Positions 27,372 to 36,398 are shown, counted from the stretch's first letter. The stretch: 64,000 bases of DNA from Gemmobacter caeni (GCF_003054195.1 NZ_QBKP01000004.1:107350-171349), one strand, 5' to 3'. A program made the numbers and translations. The notes: generated by a model not told the origin, from the sequence alone.

Positions 27372-27401
27372 GCGATTGTATCCACTTGGATACAGAATCG
27401 C
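27372..27401. promoter_or_regulatory. Palindromic operator of the GntR-type regulator, with overlapping promoter
   Basis: TGTATCCACTTGGATACA (27377-27394) is a perfect inverted repeat with a 2-base centre, and outer arms GCGATT (27372-27377) and AATCGC (27396-27401) extend it. It lies 15 bp before the gntR start and 35 bp before the divergent AbrB-type gene, so one site could control both. A TTGACT at 27356-27361 with TATCCA 17 bp downstream could be a promoter whose -10 region is inside the operator, suggesting autorepression. Confidence 0.7.
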
Positions 27402-27415
27402 AACCAGAGGATAGC

Positions 27416-28087
27416 ATGACGGAGATCACCGAAGATATCCCGCAGGGTCAGCTGGCCTATCGCCGTCTGCTGGACGAGATCCGGCGCGGGCTGCTGCCGC
27501 CCGGAACGCGCCTGCGCGAGGTTGAACTTGCCGAGCGGCTGGGCCTGTCACGCACCCCGGTGCGCGAGGCCATGCGGCTGCTGGAAGGGGACGGGCTGGT
27601 CAGCCATCTGCCGCGCCTCGGCGCGACTGTGCGCAGCCTCGATTATGCCGAGATCATGGAGCTTTACGAAATGCGCGCGGTGCTGGAAGGCACCGCCGCG
27701 CGGCTCGCGGCGCGCGCCGCATCCGAGGTAGAGCTGGCCGAACTTCAGGCGCTGAACGCCGAATTTGCCGAAGCTTCAGCCGAGGAGGCGCGCGCGGCTG
27801 AACTGAATCGCCAGTTCCACATGATCCTGCAGGATGCCGCGAAGAACCGCTTTCTGATCAAGTCGATCGGTGCCCTGCAAAAGACCATGGCGATTCTTGG
27901 TCCGACGACGCTTATGGAACCCGACCGCGTGCAGGCGGCCGCCACCGAACATGCCCGCGTGCTGGAGGCGATGGCCGCCCGTGACGGGCTGCGCGCCGAG
28001 ACAGAGATGCGCGCCCATATCGAAGCTGCGCAGCGGATGCGCCTGCGGGCGTTGCGGGCGCGTCAACCCAAGCTGGAAGAGGAGTGA
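27416..28087 (+). CDS. GntR-family transcriptional regulator (FCD type)
   Basis: A 223-residue repressor-type protein. The N-terminal winged helix (about 10-75) has LREVELAERLGLSRTPVREA, the GntR recognition helix. The C-terminal FCD domain (about 80-205) has ELYEMRAVLEGTAARLAA and the metal/ligand His residues in ELNRQFHMIL and EHARVLEAM. The ATG at 27416 is chosen over a much longer upstream frame, which is antisense to the AbrB-type gene. tcuA starts 3 bp after the stop, so it probably controls tricarballylate genes in response to a carboxylate. Confidence 0.9.
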   Translation: MTEITEDIPQGQLAYRRLLDEIRRGLLPPGTRLREVELAERLGLSRTPVREAMRLLEGDGLVSHLPRLGATVRSLDYAEIMELYEMRAVLEGTAARLAARAASEVELAELQALNAEFAEASAEEARAAELNRQFHMILQDAAKNRFLIKSIGALQKTMAILGPTTLMEPDRVQAAATEHARVLEAMAARDGLRAETEMRAHIEAAQRMRLRALRARQPKLEEE

Positions 28088-28090
28088 CCG

Positions 28091-29509
28091 ATGTCCGAAG
28101 TGACCGGGATCTGGGATGTGATCGTGGTCGGTGGCGGCAATGCGGCGCTTTGTGCCGCGATCACCGCTGCCGAGGCAGGTGCGCGGGTGCTGTTGCTGGA
28201 GGGGGCGCCGAAGCCCTATCGCGGTGGCAATTCGCGGCACACGCGTAACTTCCGTTGCATGCATCGTGGCCCGCTGTCGGTGCTGACCGGCAGCTACGAG
28301 GAAGAGGAATATCTGCACGACCTTATGCTGGTGACGAAGGGCCGCACGGATGAATCCCTCGCCCGCTTTGCCATCCGCACCTCCGAGGAATGCCTGCCCT
28401 GGATGGAGGCGCATGGCGTGCGGTTCCAGCCCTCGCTGTCAGGTACGCTGAGCCTGTCGCGCACCAACGCCTTCTTCCTTGGTGGCGGCAAGGCGCTGGT
28501 GAATGCCTATTACGCCACTGCCAAGGATCTGGGCGTGCAGGCGGTTTACGAGGCGCAGGTGCGCCATATCGGGATCGAGAATAGCCGCTTTACCCATGTC
28601 GAGGTCGAAATTGCCGGTGGCCCGCGTCAGCGGATCGAAGGGCGCGCGGTGGTTCTGGCCTCGGGCGGCTTCCAGTCGGACCTCGACTGGCTGACCCGCG
28701 CCTGGGGGCCGGCGGCAGCAAATTTCCTCATCCGGGGCACGCCCTACAACCGGGGCGTGGTGCTGCGTGACATGCTGGACCAGGGGGCTGAAAGCGTGGG
28801 CGATCCGACGCAATGCCATGCTGTCGCCATCGACGGCCGTGCGCCGAAGTATGATGGCGGCATCGTCACCCGGCTGGATTGCGTGCCCTTCTCGGTTGTG
28901 GTGAACCGCGATGCCGAGCGGTTCTATGACGAGGGCGAGGATGTCTGGCCCAAGCGCTATGCCATCTGGGGGCGGCTGGTGGCGGGTCAGCCCGATCAGG
29001 TGGGTTTCGCACTGATCGACGCGAAGTCCATCGACCTGTTCATGCCTTCGGTTTTCCCGCCGGTGAAGGCGGATACCATTGCGGAACTGGGGGAGCGTCT
29101 GGGGCTGGACGGGCAGAAGCTGTCGCAGACCGTGGACAGCTTCAATGCCGCCTGTCGCCCGGGCCGGTTCCATCCGACCGAACTGGACGGGCTGGCGACC
29201 GAGGGGCTGACCCCGGCCAAGACCAACTGGGCGCGCCCGCTGGATACCCCGCCCTTCTATGGCTACCAGCTGCGCCCCGGTGTGACCTTCACCTATCTGG
29301 GCCTGAAGGTCGATGCCACCGCACGGGTGCAACATCCTGCCACGCCGCTGGAAAATGTCTGGGCTGCGGGCGAGATCATGGCCGGCTCCATTCTGGGGCA
29401 GGGCTATCTCGCCGGGTTCGGCATGACCATCGGTACCGTCTTCGGCCGCGTCGCAGGGCGCGAGGCCGCCGCTTTCGTCAATTCCGGAGCCCGCAGCAAT
29501 GCCGCTTGA
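28091..29509 (+). CDS. tcuA: FAD-dependent tricarballylate dehydrogenase
   Basis: A 472-residue flavoprotein of the TcuA family, which oxidises tricarballylate (propane-1,2,3-tricarboxylate) to cis-aconitate. The FAD-binding motif VVGGGNAALCAAITAAEAG is followed by GGNSRHTRNFR, typical of TcuA, and the end has AAGEIMAGSILGQGYLAGFG as the second flavin-contact region. tcuB overlaps its last 11 bases. The fumarate-reductase/succinate-dehydrogenase flavoprotein superfamily is certain; the tricarballylate substrate is supported by the TcuB partner and the tricarboxylate transporter upstream. Confidence 0.9.
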   Translation: MSEVTGIWDVIVVGGGNAALCAAITAAEAGARVLLLEGAPKPYRGGNSRHTRNFRCMHRGPLSVLTGSYEEEEYLHDLMLVTKGRTDESLARFAIRTSEECLPWMEAHGVRFQPSLSGTLSLSRTNAFFLGGGKALVNAYYATAKDLGVQAVYEAQVRHIGIENSRFTHVEVEIAGGPRQRIEGRAVVLASGGFQSDLDWLTRAWGPAAANFLIRGTPYNRGVVLRDMLDQGAESVGDPTQCHAVAIDGRAPKYDGGIVTRLDCVPFSVVVNRDAERFYDEGEDVWPKRYAIWGRLVAGQPDQVGFALIDAKSIDLFMPSVFPPVKADTIAELGERLGLDGQKLSQTVDSFNAACRPGRFHPTELDGLATEGLTPAKTNWARPLDTPPFYGYQLRPGVTFTYLGLKVDATARVQHPATPLENVWAAGEIMAGSILGQGYLAGFGMTIGTVFGRVAGREAAAFVNSGARSNAA

Positions 29510-30581
29510 TACCCCGTCCCTTGCGCAGGAAGCGCGCCGCCAGATCGAGATCTGCAATGCCTGCCGCTATTGCGAGGGCTTCTGTTCGGTCTTTCCCGCC
29601 ATGACCCGGCAAAAGGCCTTTTCCGATGGGGACCTGACCCATCTGGCGAACCTCTGCCATAACTGCCGCGGATGCTACTACTCGTGCCAGTACACTCCGC
29701 CGCACGAGTTCGACCTGAACCTGCCCGCCGCCCTGGCCGAATTGCGTCAGGACAGCTGGGAGCGGCTGGTCGGCCCGCGCTGGCTGTCGCAGGCGTTCCA
29801 CAGCAGCGGCGGGCTGATTGCTGCGGCGCTGGTGGCGGCGCTGACGCTGCTGATTGCGGTGCTGAGCCTGCGGGAGCCGGGCGAGGGCGCAGGCTTCTAC
29901 GCTTTCCTGCCGCATGAGGCGATGGTGGCGCTGTTCGCCCCGGCCTTCCTGCTGCCGCTGGTCGCGGTCGCGCTCGGCCTGCGCCGCTACTGGCGGGAAA
30001 GCGGTGCGGGGCCGTTGCGCCTGCGCGCCGTGCTGGCGGCGTTCACCCAGGCGGCGCGGCTGCGTGACCTGTCGGGCGGGCAGGGGCAGGGCTGCAACTT
30101 CGAGAAGGAAGAGCGTTATTCCAACGCCCGCCGCTGGTTCCATCAGGCGGTGATGTACGGCTTCCTGCTGTGCTTTGCCTCCACCGGCACGGCGACGCTG
30201 CTGCACTATCTGCTGGGGATGGAAGCGCCGTATCCGCCGCTGAGCCTGCCGAAGCTTCTGGGCGTACCCGGCGGGGTTCTGCTGGTGATCGGCACGATCG
30301 GCCTTGGCTGGCTGAAAACCCGCGCCGAACGCAAACTGGGCGCCGCGCGGGTCTGGGGCGGCGAGATGGGCTTCATCGCGCTGCTGGGTTTCGTCGCGGC
30401 GACGGGGCTGGCGCTCTACGCCGCCACCGGCACCGGCTGGGTTGCGCCGCTTCTGGCCGTGCATCTGGCCGCAGTGCTGAGCTTCTTTCTGCTGCTGCCC
30501 TATACCAAGATGGTGCATGGCTTCTTCCGCCTGACCGCGCTGATTGCCGAACAGACGCTGCAAGCCCGGAAACAGGGCTGA
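29499..30581 (+). CDS. tcuB: Tricarballylate utilisation 4Fe-4S membrane protein
   Basis: A 360-residue protein that in characterised systems takes electrons from reduced TcuA to the membrane quinone pool. Two cysteine clusters near the N-terminus (CNACRYCEGFC and CHNCRGCYYSCQYTPPHEF) would hold two 4Fe-4S centres. About six membrane helices follow (from about 105), with His residues for possible haem. It overlaps tcuA by 11 bp. No tcuC transporter follows; the Tct system upstream may replace it. Confidence 0.9.
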   Translation: MPLDTPSLAQEARRQIEICNACRYCEGFCSVFPAMTRQKAFSDGDLTHLANLCHNCRGCYYSCQYTPPHEFDLNLPAALAELRQDSWERLVGPRWLSQAFHSSGGLIAAALVAALTLLIAVLSLREPGEGAGFYAFLPHEAMVALFAPAFLLPLVAVALGLRRYWRESGAGPLRLRAVLAAFTQAARLRDLSGGQGQGCNFEKEERYSNARRWFHQAVMYGFLLCFASTGTATLLHYLLGMEAPYPPLSLPKLLGVPGGVLLVIGTIGLGWLKTRAERKLGAARVWGGEMGFIALLGFVAATGLALYAATGTGWVAPLLAVHLAAVLSFFLLLPYTKMVHGFFRLTALIAEQTLQARKQG

Positions 30582-30594
30582 CCGGCCCGCTGGC

Positions 30595-30624
30595 TTCCGG
30601 GGACGATTGTTTTCGCCCCCGGAA
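30595..30624. terminator. Hairpin between the convergent tcuB and antiporter genes
   Basis: TTCCGGGG (30595-30602) pairs with CCCCGGAA (30617-30624) around a 14-base loop, 13 bp after tcuB and 6 bp before the antiporter stop. It has no flanking T-tract. Confidence 0.55.
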
Positions 30625-30630
30625 CCGGCC

Positions 30631-32415
30631 CTAGGGATGGCCGTGCGGCTGGCCCATATTGCCATGGATCAGGGCCTTGCTGGCATCCTCCATGCCGCCC
30701 ACCTGTTCCAGTGCCATGCGTTCGGCATCTCGCGCGCGGACATCGGCAAGCGTTTCCTCCACGATTTCCGGCGTCTCGCCCAGACGGGTCAGCGCCTCAC
30801 GCCCCATCACCAGCGCCGATTCATAGGTTTCGCGGATCTGGAAAGCCGCCCCATGCCGGACCAGTTCCTGCGCATGCTGGCGCGTCAGGGCGCGGGCCAG
30901 AACCGGCACCATCGGAAATTCGTGTCGCGCCAGCTCGACGATCTGGGAAATCACATCGCGGTCTGATGCGGCGACAATGATCAGGCTCGCCTCATCCGCC
31001 CCGGCAGCATGCAGGATATCCAGGCGGCAGCCATCGCCATAAAACACCTTGAAGCCGAACCGTTCGGCATCGCGGATAGCCTGTGGATCGGTGTCGATGA
31101 TCGAGAGGCTGTGACCGCGCGCCAGAAGCGGCTGACTGGCGATCTGGCCGAAGCGGCCGAAGCCGATCAGCAGGACTCGCCCGGTCAGACATTCCACCTC
31201 TTCCACGCCTTCCAGCGATGCCGCGATCCGGGGCGTCAGCCTGCCATGAAGAATGATCATCAGCGGCGTCAGCACCATGGAGATGATGATGATGGCGGTG
31301 AGATTGGCATTCCATTCCGGCGTGAGGATGCCGAACTGGGTCGCGGCAGCATAAAGCACGAAAGCGAACTCGCCGCCCTGCGCCATGAGCACTGCACGCT
31401 CCAGCGCCTCGTCCTTCGGGGCCCTGGTAATGCGGGCCACGACATAGATCACCAGCATCTTCAGGATCATGAAAGCCGGAACCGAGATGGCGATGACGGC
31501 CCAGTTGGTTGCGATGATGTTCAGGTCCAGCGCCATGCCGACGCCAAGGAAGAACAGACCCAGCAGCAAGCCCCGGAACGGTTCGACATCCGCTTCAAGC
31601 TGATGGCGGAAGCTGGATTCCGACAGCAGAACCCCCGCAAGGAAGGCGCCCATCGCCATGGACAGGCCGCCCGCATTCATCAGGACGGCGGCGCCCAGCA
31701 CCACAAGCAGCGCGGCGGCGGTCATCACCTCGCGCGCGCCGAAACGGGCCAGCAGGCGGAACATCGGGTCCAGAAGATAACGCCCCGCCAGAACCAGCGC
31801 CGCAATGGCCGCCAGACCGATGGCGATACCCTCCAGCCGGTCGGTCAGGGTGGCATCACCGCCACCGGGGGCGAGGAAGGCCACGATGGCCAGCAGGGGA
31901 ACAATGGCCAGATCCTCGAACAGCAGGATGGCAATGATCCGGCGGCCCCGTGGCTGGGCCATCTGTCCCCGGTCCTGAAGCAACTGCATCACGATGGCTG
32001 TCGAGGTCAGCACGAAGCCGGTGCCGGAGACAAAGCTCGCCTCGACCGGATAGCCCAGCGTGATGCCGACCCAGATCAGCGCGAAGATGGCCAGACAGAC
32101 CTGAAGCGTGCCCAGCCCGAAGATCTCGCCCCGCATGGCCCAGAGCCGTGAGGGCTGCATCTCCAGTCCGATCACGAAGAGGAACAGCACGACCCCCAGT
32201 TCGGCGACATGGAGGATTGATTGCGCATCGTGGAAGAAGCCCAGACCATAGGGGCCGATTGCCAGCCCCGCTGCCAGATAGCCCAGAACCGACCCCAGCC
32301 CGATGCGGCGAAACACCGGAACCGCCACTACGGCCGCGGCCAGCAGCACGACGATGGGAACGAGGTCAAAGCCGTGATGCGCGGCTTCGGTCGCGGCGCC
32401 TACAGGATCGGACAT
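30631..32415 (-). CDS. Monovalent cation:proton antiporter-2 (KefB/KefC type)
   Basis: A 594-residue CPA2 transporter. Some 12-13 helices (residues 15-400) include the family motif GYLAAGLAIGPYGLGFF and the ion-site region MAMGAFLAGVLLSESSFRHQLE. A cytosolic RCK/TrkA-N domain (about 410-530) starts with VLLIGFGRFGQIASQPLL, an NAD-binding Rossmann turn. The tail is His-rich at the end (GNMGQPHGHP). Relatives exchange K+ or Na+ for H+, often gated by glutathione adducts. It lies 3 bp after a small membrane protein gene. Confidence 0.92.
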   Translation of the reverse strand: MSDPVGAATEAAHHGFDLVPIVVLLAAAVVAVPVFRRIGLGSVLGYLAAGLAIGPYGLGFFHDAQSILHVAELGVVLFLFVIGLEMQPSRLWAMRGEIFGLGTLQVCLAIFALIWVGITLGYPVEASFVSGTGFVLTSTAIVMQLLQDRGQMAQPRGRRIIAILLFEDLAIVPLLAIVAFLAPGGGDATLTDRLEGIAIGLAAIAALVLAGRYLLDPMFRLLARFGAREVMTAAALLVVLGAAVLMNAGGLSMAMGAFLAGVLLSESSFRHQLEADVEPFRGLLLGLFFLGVGMALDLNIIATNWAVIAISVPAFMILKMLVIYVVARITRAPKDEALERAVLMAQGGEFAFVLYAAATQFGILTPEWNANLTAIIIISMVLTPLMIILHGRLTPRIAASLEGVEEVECLTGRVLLIGFGRFGQIASQPLLARGHSLSIIDTDPQAIRDAERFGFKVFYGDGCRLDILHAAGADEASLIIVAASDRDVISQIVELARHEFPMVPVLARALTRQHAQELVRHGAAFQIRETYESALVMGREALTRLGETPEIVEETLADVRARDAERMALEQVGGMEDASKALIHGNMGQPHGHP

Positions 32416-32418
32416 GGA

Positions 32419-32685
32419 TCAGCCTTTCAGTTGCCAGGCGGTGAGGGCGGCCACTGCAGCCGGAACGGCAAAGACCAGTGCCAGAATCGGCAGTTCCTGT
32501 GCCAGGGTGTAGCCGGCGCGGGTGACGCCAACCCACATGTTGACCAGTGCGACCCCGGCCCAGGCCGGAACAAACCATTTTGCCGCCAGGGCAACCCCGG
32601 CGGCGTCATGGCCCCAGAGCCGCCCGAACAGCGCAAAGACCGCCAGAAGCAGCAGCCCCGCGAAAATCACCATTACCATATGCAT
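32419..32685 (-). CDS. Small membrane protein upstream of the antiporter
   Basis: An 88-residue protein with three likely membrane helices (about 3-20, 35-53, 62-84) and no recognised domain. It is the first gene of a two-gene operon with the CPA2 antiporter (3 bp gap), so it may be an accessory subunit, comparable in position to KefF/KefG-type partners but unrelated in sequence. Alternative in-frame starts at the third or fifth codon would change the length only slightly. Confidence 0.7.
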   Translation of the reverse strand: MHMVMVIFAGLLLLAVFALFGRLWGHDAAGVALAAKWFVPAWAGVALVNMWVGVTRAGYTLAQELPILALVFAVPAAVAALTAWQLKG

Positions 32686-33244
32686 CCGTTCACTCCTTGC
32701 GCGTCGGCGCGCCTTGTCTTTGCGCAGTAGGTCGGAACTGCGCCGGTCCGTAAAGCCCCTGCCTTCGGCGGAGCGTGATATCCTGATCAGACTCTGCGGA
32801 CGGGTCGGATAGCTGTTCCTGACAGGACTGCGGGAAGGAAAAGCGGCCCGACCTCTGGGGAAGGCCGGGCCAGACGGGTTGTCACCTCGCGGTGAAGCCG
32901 CCGTCGACGGGGATCATCCGCTCCGCCCGCCCGCTGCCCTCGGGGACGAGAGCAGGGGGGCCGGAACGGGTGCCCCGATTTTGGCAAGGTTTGCCGCTGT
33001 TGCCGTCTGCCTTGCCTGCCGCGAACAGCGCATTCGGCGCGCTGATCCGCCCTGAGCCGCGAAGCATGGCCGCCATGCGGGCGGCCCTTGCTTCCGGCCC
33101 GGCCTGCACGTCGGACGGTTGAGAGGTGCAGGGGCTCAATACGCATTCCACTCGCTATACCTTAAACATGGATCTGCAATTTATATTCTGGAACTCGTCG
33201 AAAAATCCGGCGATCCTGACTTCACCTGTCGGAATGTTCGAACA
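32686..33244. other. Non-coding stretch with a gene remnant, upstream of a LysR gene
   Basis: About 560 bp lie between two divergent genes. Apart from the short SDR-like tail at 32882-32938, no frame has a recognisable product. The last 100 bp (33140-33240) are clearly AT-richer than the surroundings and probably carry the LysR promoter. Confidence 0.55.
32882..32938 (-). pseudogene. C-terminal remnant of a short-chain dehydrogenase/reductase
   Basis: The minus strand encodes a tail ending in ERMIPVDGGFTAR and a stop. The VDGGFTA ending is the usual C-terminus of SDR enzymes. Upstream in the same frame there is no Rossmann motif or catalytic YxxxK, so only the tail would survive. A LysR regulator is divergent from it, the usual partner layout. 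Short match, moderate confidence. Confidence 0.4.
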
Positions 33245-34141
33245 ATGGACCGGATCGACCTCTATCGCATTTTCGCCCGCGTGATCGAAACCCGCAGCTT
33301 CACCCGCGCGGCCGATACGCTGCACATGCCGCGGTCCAGTGTCTCGACCGCGATTGCCGAACTGGAGGCGAGACTGGGCGCGCGTCTGCTGAACCGCACG
33401 ACCCGGATGGTCGCGCCCACCGACGAAGGGGCAGAGCTTTACGAACGTTGCCTCGTCTTTCTGGCCGAGAGCGAGGAACTGGAGACGATGTTCCGCTCCG
33501 CCTCGCGCCGGATCGAGGGGCGTATCCGCGTCGATGTGCCAGGCCGCATCGGGCGGCTGATCCTTGCCCCGGCTCTGCCGGAGTTTCTGGCGCTGTGGCC
33601 GGGCATCCGGGTCGAGCTGGGGATGACGGACCGTGCAGTCGATCTGGTCGGCGAACGGGTGGACATTGCCCTGCGCGTGGGGCCGCTGCGCGATTCCGGC
33701 CTGCGCGCCCGGCGGGTGGGGGAGATTGCCCAGATCAATGTCGCGAGCCCCGGTTATCTGGCGGAATACGGTCTGCCGATGTCACCGGATGATCTCGAAC
33801 AGCATTGGCAGGTTGCCTATGCCTCGCCTTCAAACGGGCGGTTGATGGACTGGGAATGGCAGGAGGGGGGCCAGACCCGGTCACGTCCGATGCCGTGGCG
33901 GGTATCGGCCAACAGCGCCGAGGGCTATATCGCCTGCGCGCTTGCGGGGTTGGGGCTGATCCAGATTCCGGCTTATGACGTAGCTGCGCACCTTGCCTCG
34001 GGCGACCTGGTCGAGATCCTGCGCCAGCATCGGCCCGAGCCGATGCCGATGCACCTGCTGTTCCCCGGCAGCTTGCGAACCATGCGGCGCCTGACGGCGT
34101 TTTCCGACTGGATGGAAGCGGTGCTGCGCCGCAGCCTGTGA
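33245..34141 (+). CDS. LysR-family transcriptional regulator
   Basis: A 298-residue regulator. The N-terminal winged helix (residues 1-60) has RIFARVIETRSFTRAADTL and the recognition helix PRSSVSTAIAELEARLGARL, followed by LLNRTTRMVAPTDEGAELY. The effector domain (about 90-295) is complete. The Met at 33245 starts the conserved domain, so the open frame upstream is not used. Its usual partner gene, an SDR, seems to be lost on the divergent side, leaving possibly an orphan regulator. Confidence 0.92.
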   Translation: MDRIDLYRIFARVIETRSFTRAADTLHMPRSSVSTAIAELEARLGARLLNRTTRMVAPTDEGAELYERCLVFLAESEELETMFRSASRRIEGRIRVDVPGRIGRLILAPALPEFLALWPGIRVELGMTDRAVDLVGERVDIALRVGPLRDSGLRARRVGEIAQINVASPGYLAEYGLPMSPDDLEQHWQVAYASPSNGRLMDWEWQEGGQTRSRPMPWRVSANSAEGYIACALAGLGLIQIPAYDVAAHLASGDLVEILRQHRPEPMPMHLLFPGSLRTMRRLTAFSDWMEAVLRRSL

Positions 34142-34273
34142 TACGAGCAGGGGGGGCAGCCTGTATCCGGCAGGAGAGGAATATCCTCAGCTTCTCCGGC
34201 AAGCTGGATCAGCCCGACTCAACGCATAAGAAAAAGCAACCTTTCGCAACGGGTTGAAAGGCAAGGCGGTGGT

Positions 34274-34813
34274 TCAGCAAGTTAGCAGCCCGACCACGAA
34301 ATCGGCGCGTTGCCGGATATCGGTGCGGGGAAGTTCCGTGATCTCGTATCCGAGTGCGGCGTAGGTTTCACGCATGATTGCGCAGGTTGCTTCGGCTTCG
34401 GTGCGGCCTTGCCTGCGCTCGGTATCCTGCGTGAAGATCGCGTCCCAGTGCGGGGCCAGAAAAACACTGCGGTTGTAACGGGTTGCCTTGGCTGCCGTCG
34501 TAAGCCTGGGCGGCGGCGTAAGCCCGCAGAGCCTCAGATAGCCCAGGACATCGGGGATGGCCCGGTCAAAGATCACAGGCCCGGCAAGGCCCTGTGCCGT
34601 GTGGTGGGCGTGGAGGTCACGCTGAAGCATCCTCTCGGCATAGCTGACGCGATCTGCCCAGGGGAGGGCGCTGCCGCCGGATTGCATCTCGGCGCGGATG
34701 ATCGCGCGACCGGCTTCGGGAACCGTATGAAAGCCGCGGCGGGCGAGTTCGGTGATCAGGCTGGTCTTGCCCGCACCAGGGCCGCCCGTCACGACGAAGA
34801 AATGGTCACTCAT
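34274..34813 (-). CDS. AAA/P-loop ATPase of the AAA_28 type
   Basis: A 179-residue soluble protein. The Walker A motif GGPGAGKTS (about 10-18) follows the first strand, and VIFDRAIPDVLGYL may supply the Walker B-like Asp. The fold resembles nucleotide kinases. No substrate is evident. It stands alone between the LysR gene and tRNA-Ala. Confidence 0.85.
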   Translation of the reverse strand: MSDHFFVVTGGPGAGKTSLITELARRGFHTVPEAGRAIIRAEMQSGGSALPWADRVSYAERMLQRDLHAHHTAQGLAGPVIFDRAIPDVLGYLRLCGLTPPPRLTTAAKATRYNRSVFLAPHWDAIFTQDTERRQGRTEAEATCAIMRETYAALGYEITELPRTDIRQRADFVVGLLTC

Positions 34814-34981
34814 GGGCCATCCTCGGGTTTGACAGGGGGAAGGGCAGTGCCACCATCAGCGCGCCCTGTGCGTGGACCGAAGCGGTATGGGTGGTTGGGA
34901 GGAAACGGCACAAGCCGCTATGAAACCAGAAGCATCTCACCTCAAAGAGGCCGCGCAACTCTGATTTTGTATCGGTTTATT

Positions 34982-35057
<76 letters not shown>

Positions 35058-35174
35058 ACCGGGTATCTTCGCGTTTTACTTTCGATCTGGGCGACCGAAC
35101 CGCGTCGATGCGGGCTATCTATGGGATGGCGCGGAGGGCTGCAAGCAGAAAATTCATCCCTCCGCACCAAATTT

Positions 35175-35507
35175 TCAGACGTCTTCCTCGTCCCCGGCCA
35201 CATCGGCCAGTTCGTCCAGCGACACATTGTCGTCGGCGTCGTCTTCCAGCAGATCATCGTCCAGATCGTCGTCGTTGCCGACGCCGGCTTCCAGCAGATC
35301 GTCATCGGTATCCAGATCGTCGACCAGCGTATCGTCATCCTTCTCGGGCGTGCGCGAGACGGTCGAGGCGGCGAGTTTGCGCCGCGCGCTTTCGATATCC
35401 ACGATCTCGCCCGTGTAGGGGCTGACGATCGGCGTCCGGTTCAGGTCATAAAAGCGCTTCCCGGTGGTCGGGCAGAGGCGCTTCGTCCCCCATTCTTCAT
35501 TGGGCAT
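35175..35507 (-). CDS. TIGR02300-family acidic protein (FYDLN motif)
   Basis: A 110-residue protein. The N-terminal part has WGTKRLCPTTGKRFYDLNR, the signature of the family found across alphaproteobacteria, with PIVSPYTGE after it. The C-terminal half is nearly all Asp, Glu and Leu (long DDD runs) and likely disordered. The start at 35507 is taken because the conserved MPNEEWGTKR opening is there. Function unknown. Confidence 0.9.
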   Translation of the reverse strand: MPNEEWGTKRLCPTTGKRFYDLNRTPIVSPYTGEIVDIESARRKLAASTVSRTPEKDDDTLVDDLDTDDDLLEAGVGNDDDLDDDLLEDDADDNVSLDELADVAGDEEDV

Positions 35508-35658
35508 GGTATTTCCCTTGAAACTGGCCATAAGGGCGGCCGGCTGAGCCAGCGAATGCTGGCCCATGCCACAGTGAGACGGCGCTGTCAAAACCTTTTG
35601 CCAAGGTTGCGCCCTGCGGCCATCTGGCTATCTTCTGGGAAAAAATCAAGAGGCGTCC

Positions 35659-36351
35659 ATGCCATTGCTGCCGAGTTCCGACCCCGCGCTGCCGCCGGTC
35701 GAGATCACTTTGCGCCGGTCGGCGCGCACGCGGCGGTTTTCGCTGCGTGTCTCGCGGCTTGACGGACGTGTCACGCTGTCGCTGCCCCAGCGCGCGCGCG
35801 AATCGGATGCGCTGGCCTTCGCCCGGGAACAGGAAGGCTGGATTCGCCGGGCGCTGCGCACTGTGCCCGAGGGGCGGGATATCCGCTTCGGCTCGGTCTT
35901 CCCTGTCGAGGGGCAGGGGCTGGTGCTGCGGCCGGGTCCGGGACGAACCATCCGGCTGGCGGATGATTCGCTTTTCGTGCCGGGGGAGGAGGCGCAGTTG
36001 CCGCAACGGCTCGGGGCCTGGCTGAAACACCGCGCGCGAGACCGGCTGGCAGCAGCCTCGGATCTGTATTCAGGGCGGCTGGGTCGACCCTACCGCAGCC
36101 TTACCTTGCGTGACACGCGGTCGCGCTGGGGCAGTTGCACGCATGACGGGCGGCTGATGTATTCATGGCGGCTGATCCTCGCGCCGCCTGCTGTGCTGGA
36201 TTATGTCGCCGCGCATGAGGTGGCGCATCTGGCCGAGATGAATCACTCCGACGCCTTCTGGGCCGAGGTGGCGCGGCTTTGCCCAGGTTATCAGGCGCCC
36301 CGGCGCTGGCTGAAAACCGAAGGGCAGGTGCTGCATGCCTATCGTTTCTGA
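35659..36351 (+). CDS. YgjP/M48-like metal-dependent hydrolase (DUF45)
   Basis: A 230-residue protein with the zinc-protease-like motif HEVAHLAEMNHS (about 186-197), where the two His of HExxH-type spacing and a third His bind metal, and RWGSCTHDGRLMYSWRL ahead of it. This is the DUF45/YgjP family, annotated either as M48-type metallopeptidase or as nucleotide hydrolase. It is upstream of a GntR gene in the same direction. Confidence 0.87.
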   Translation: MPLLPSSDPALPPVEITLRRSARTRRFSLRVSRLDGRVTLSLPQRARESDALAFAREQEGWIRRALRTVPEGRDIRFGSVFPVEGQGLVLRPGPGRTIRLADDSLFVPGEEAQLPQRLGAWLKHRARDRLAAASDLYSGRLGRPYRSLTLRDTRSRWGSCTHDGRLMYSWRLILAPPAVLDYVAAHEVAHLAEMNHSDAFWAEVARLCPGYQAPRRWLKTEGQVLHAYRF

Positions 36352-36398
36352 CGGAGGTATTGACCCCGCCCCGCTGCGGGTGTTTCGCTGAGACCACC

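Noticed and set aside
26227-27414. A long plus-strand frame running towards the gntR start
   Set aside because: It is antisense to the AbrB-type membrane gene, and its composition is Arg/Gln/His-rich noise. Only the gntR frame from 27416 is real.
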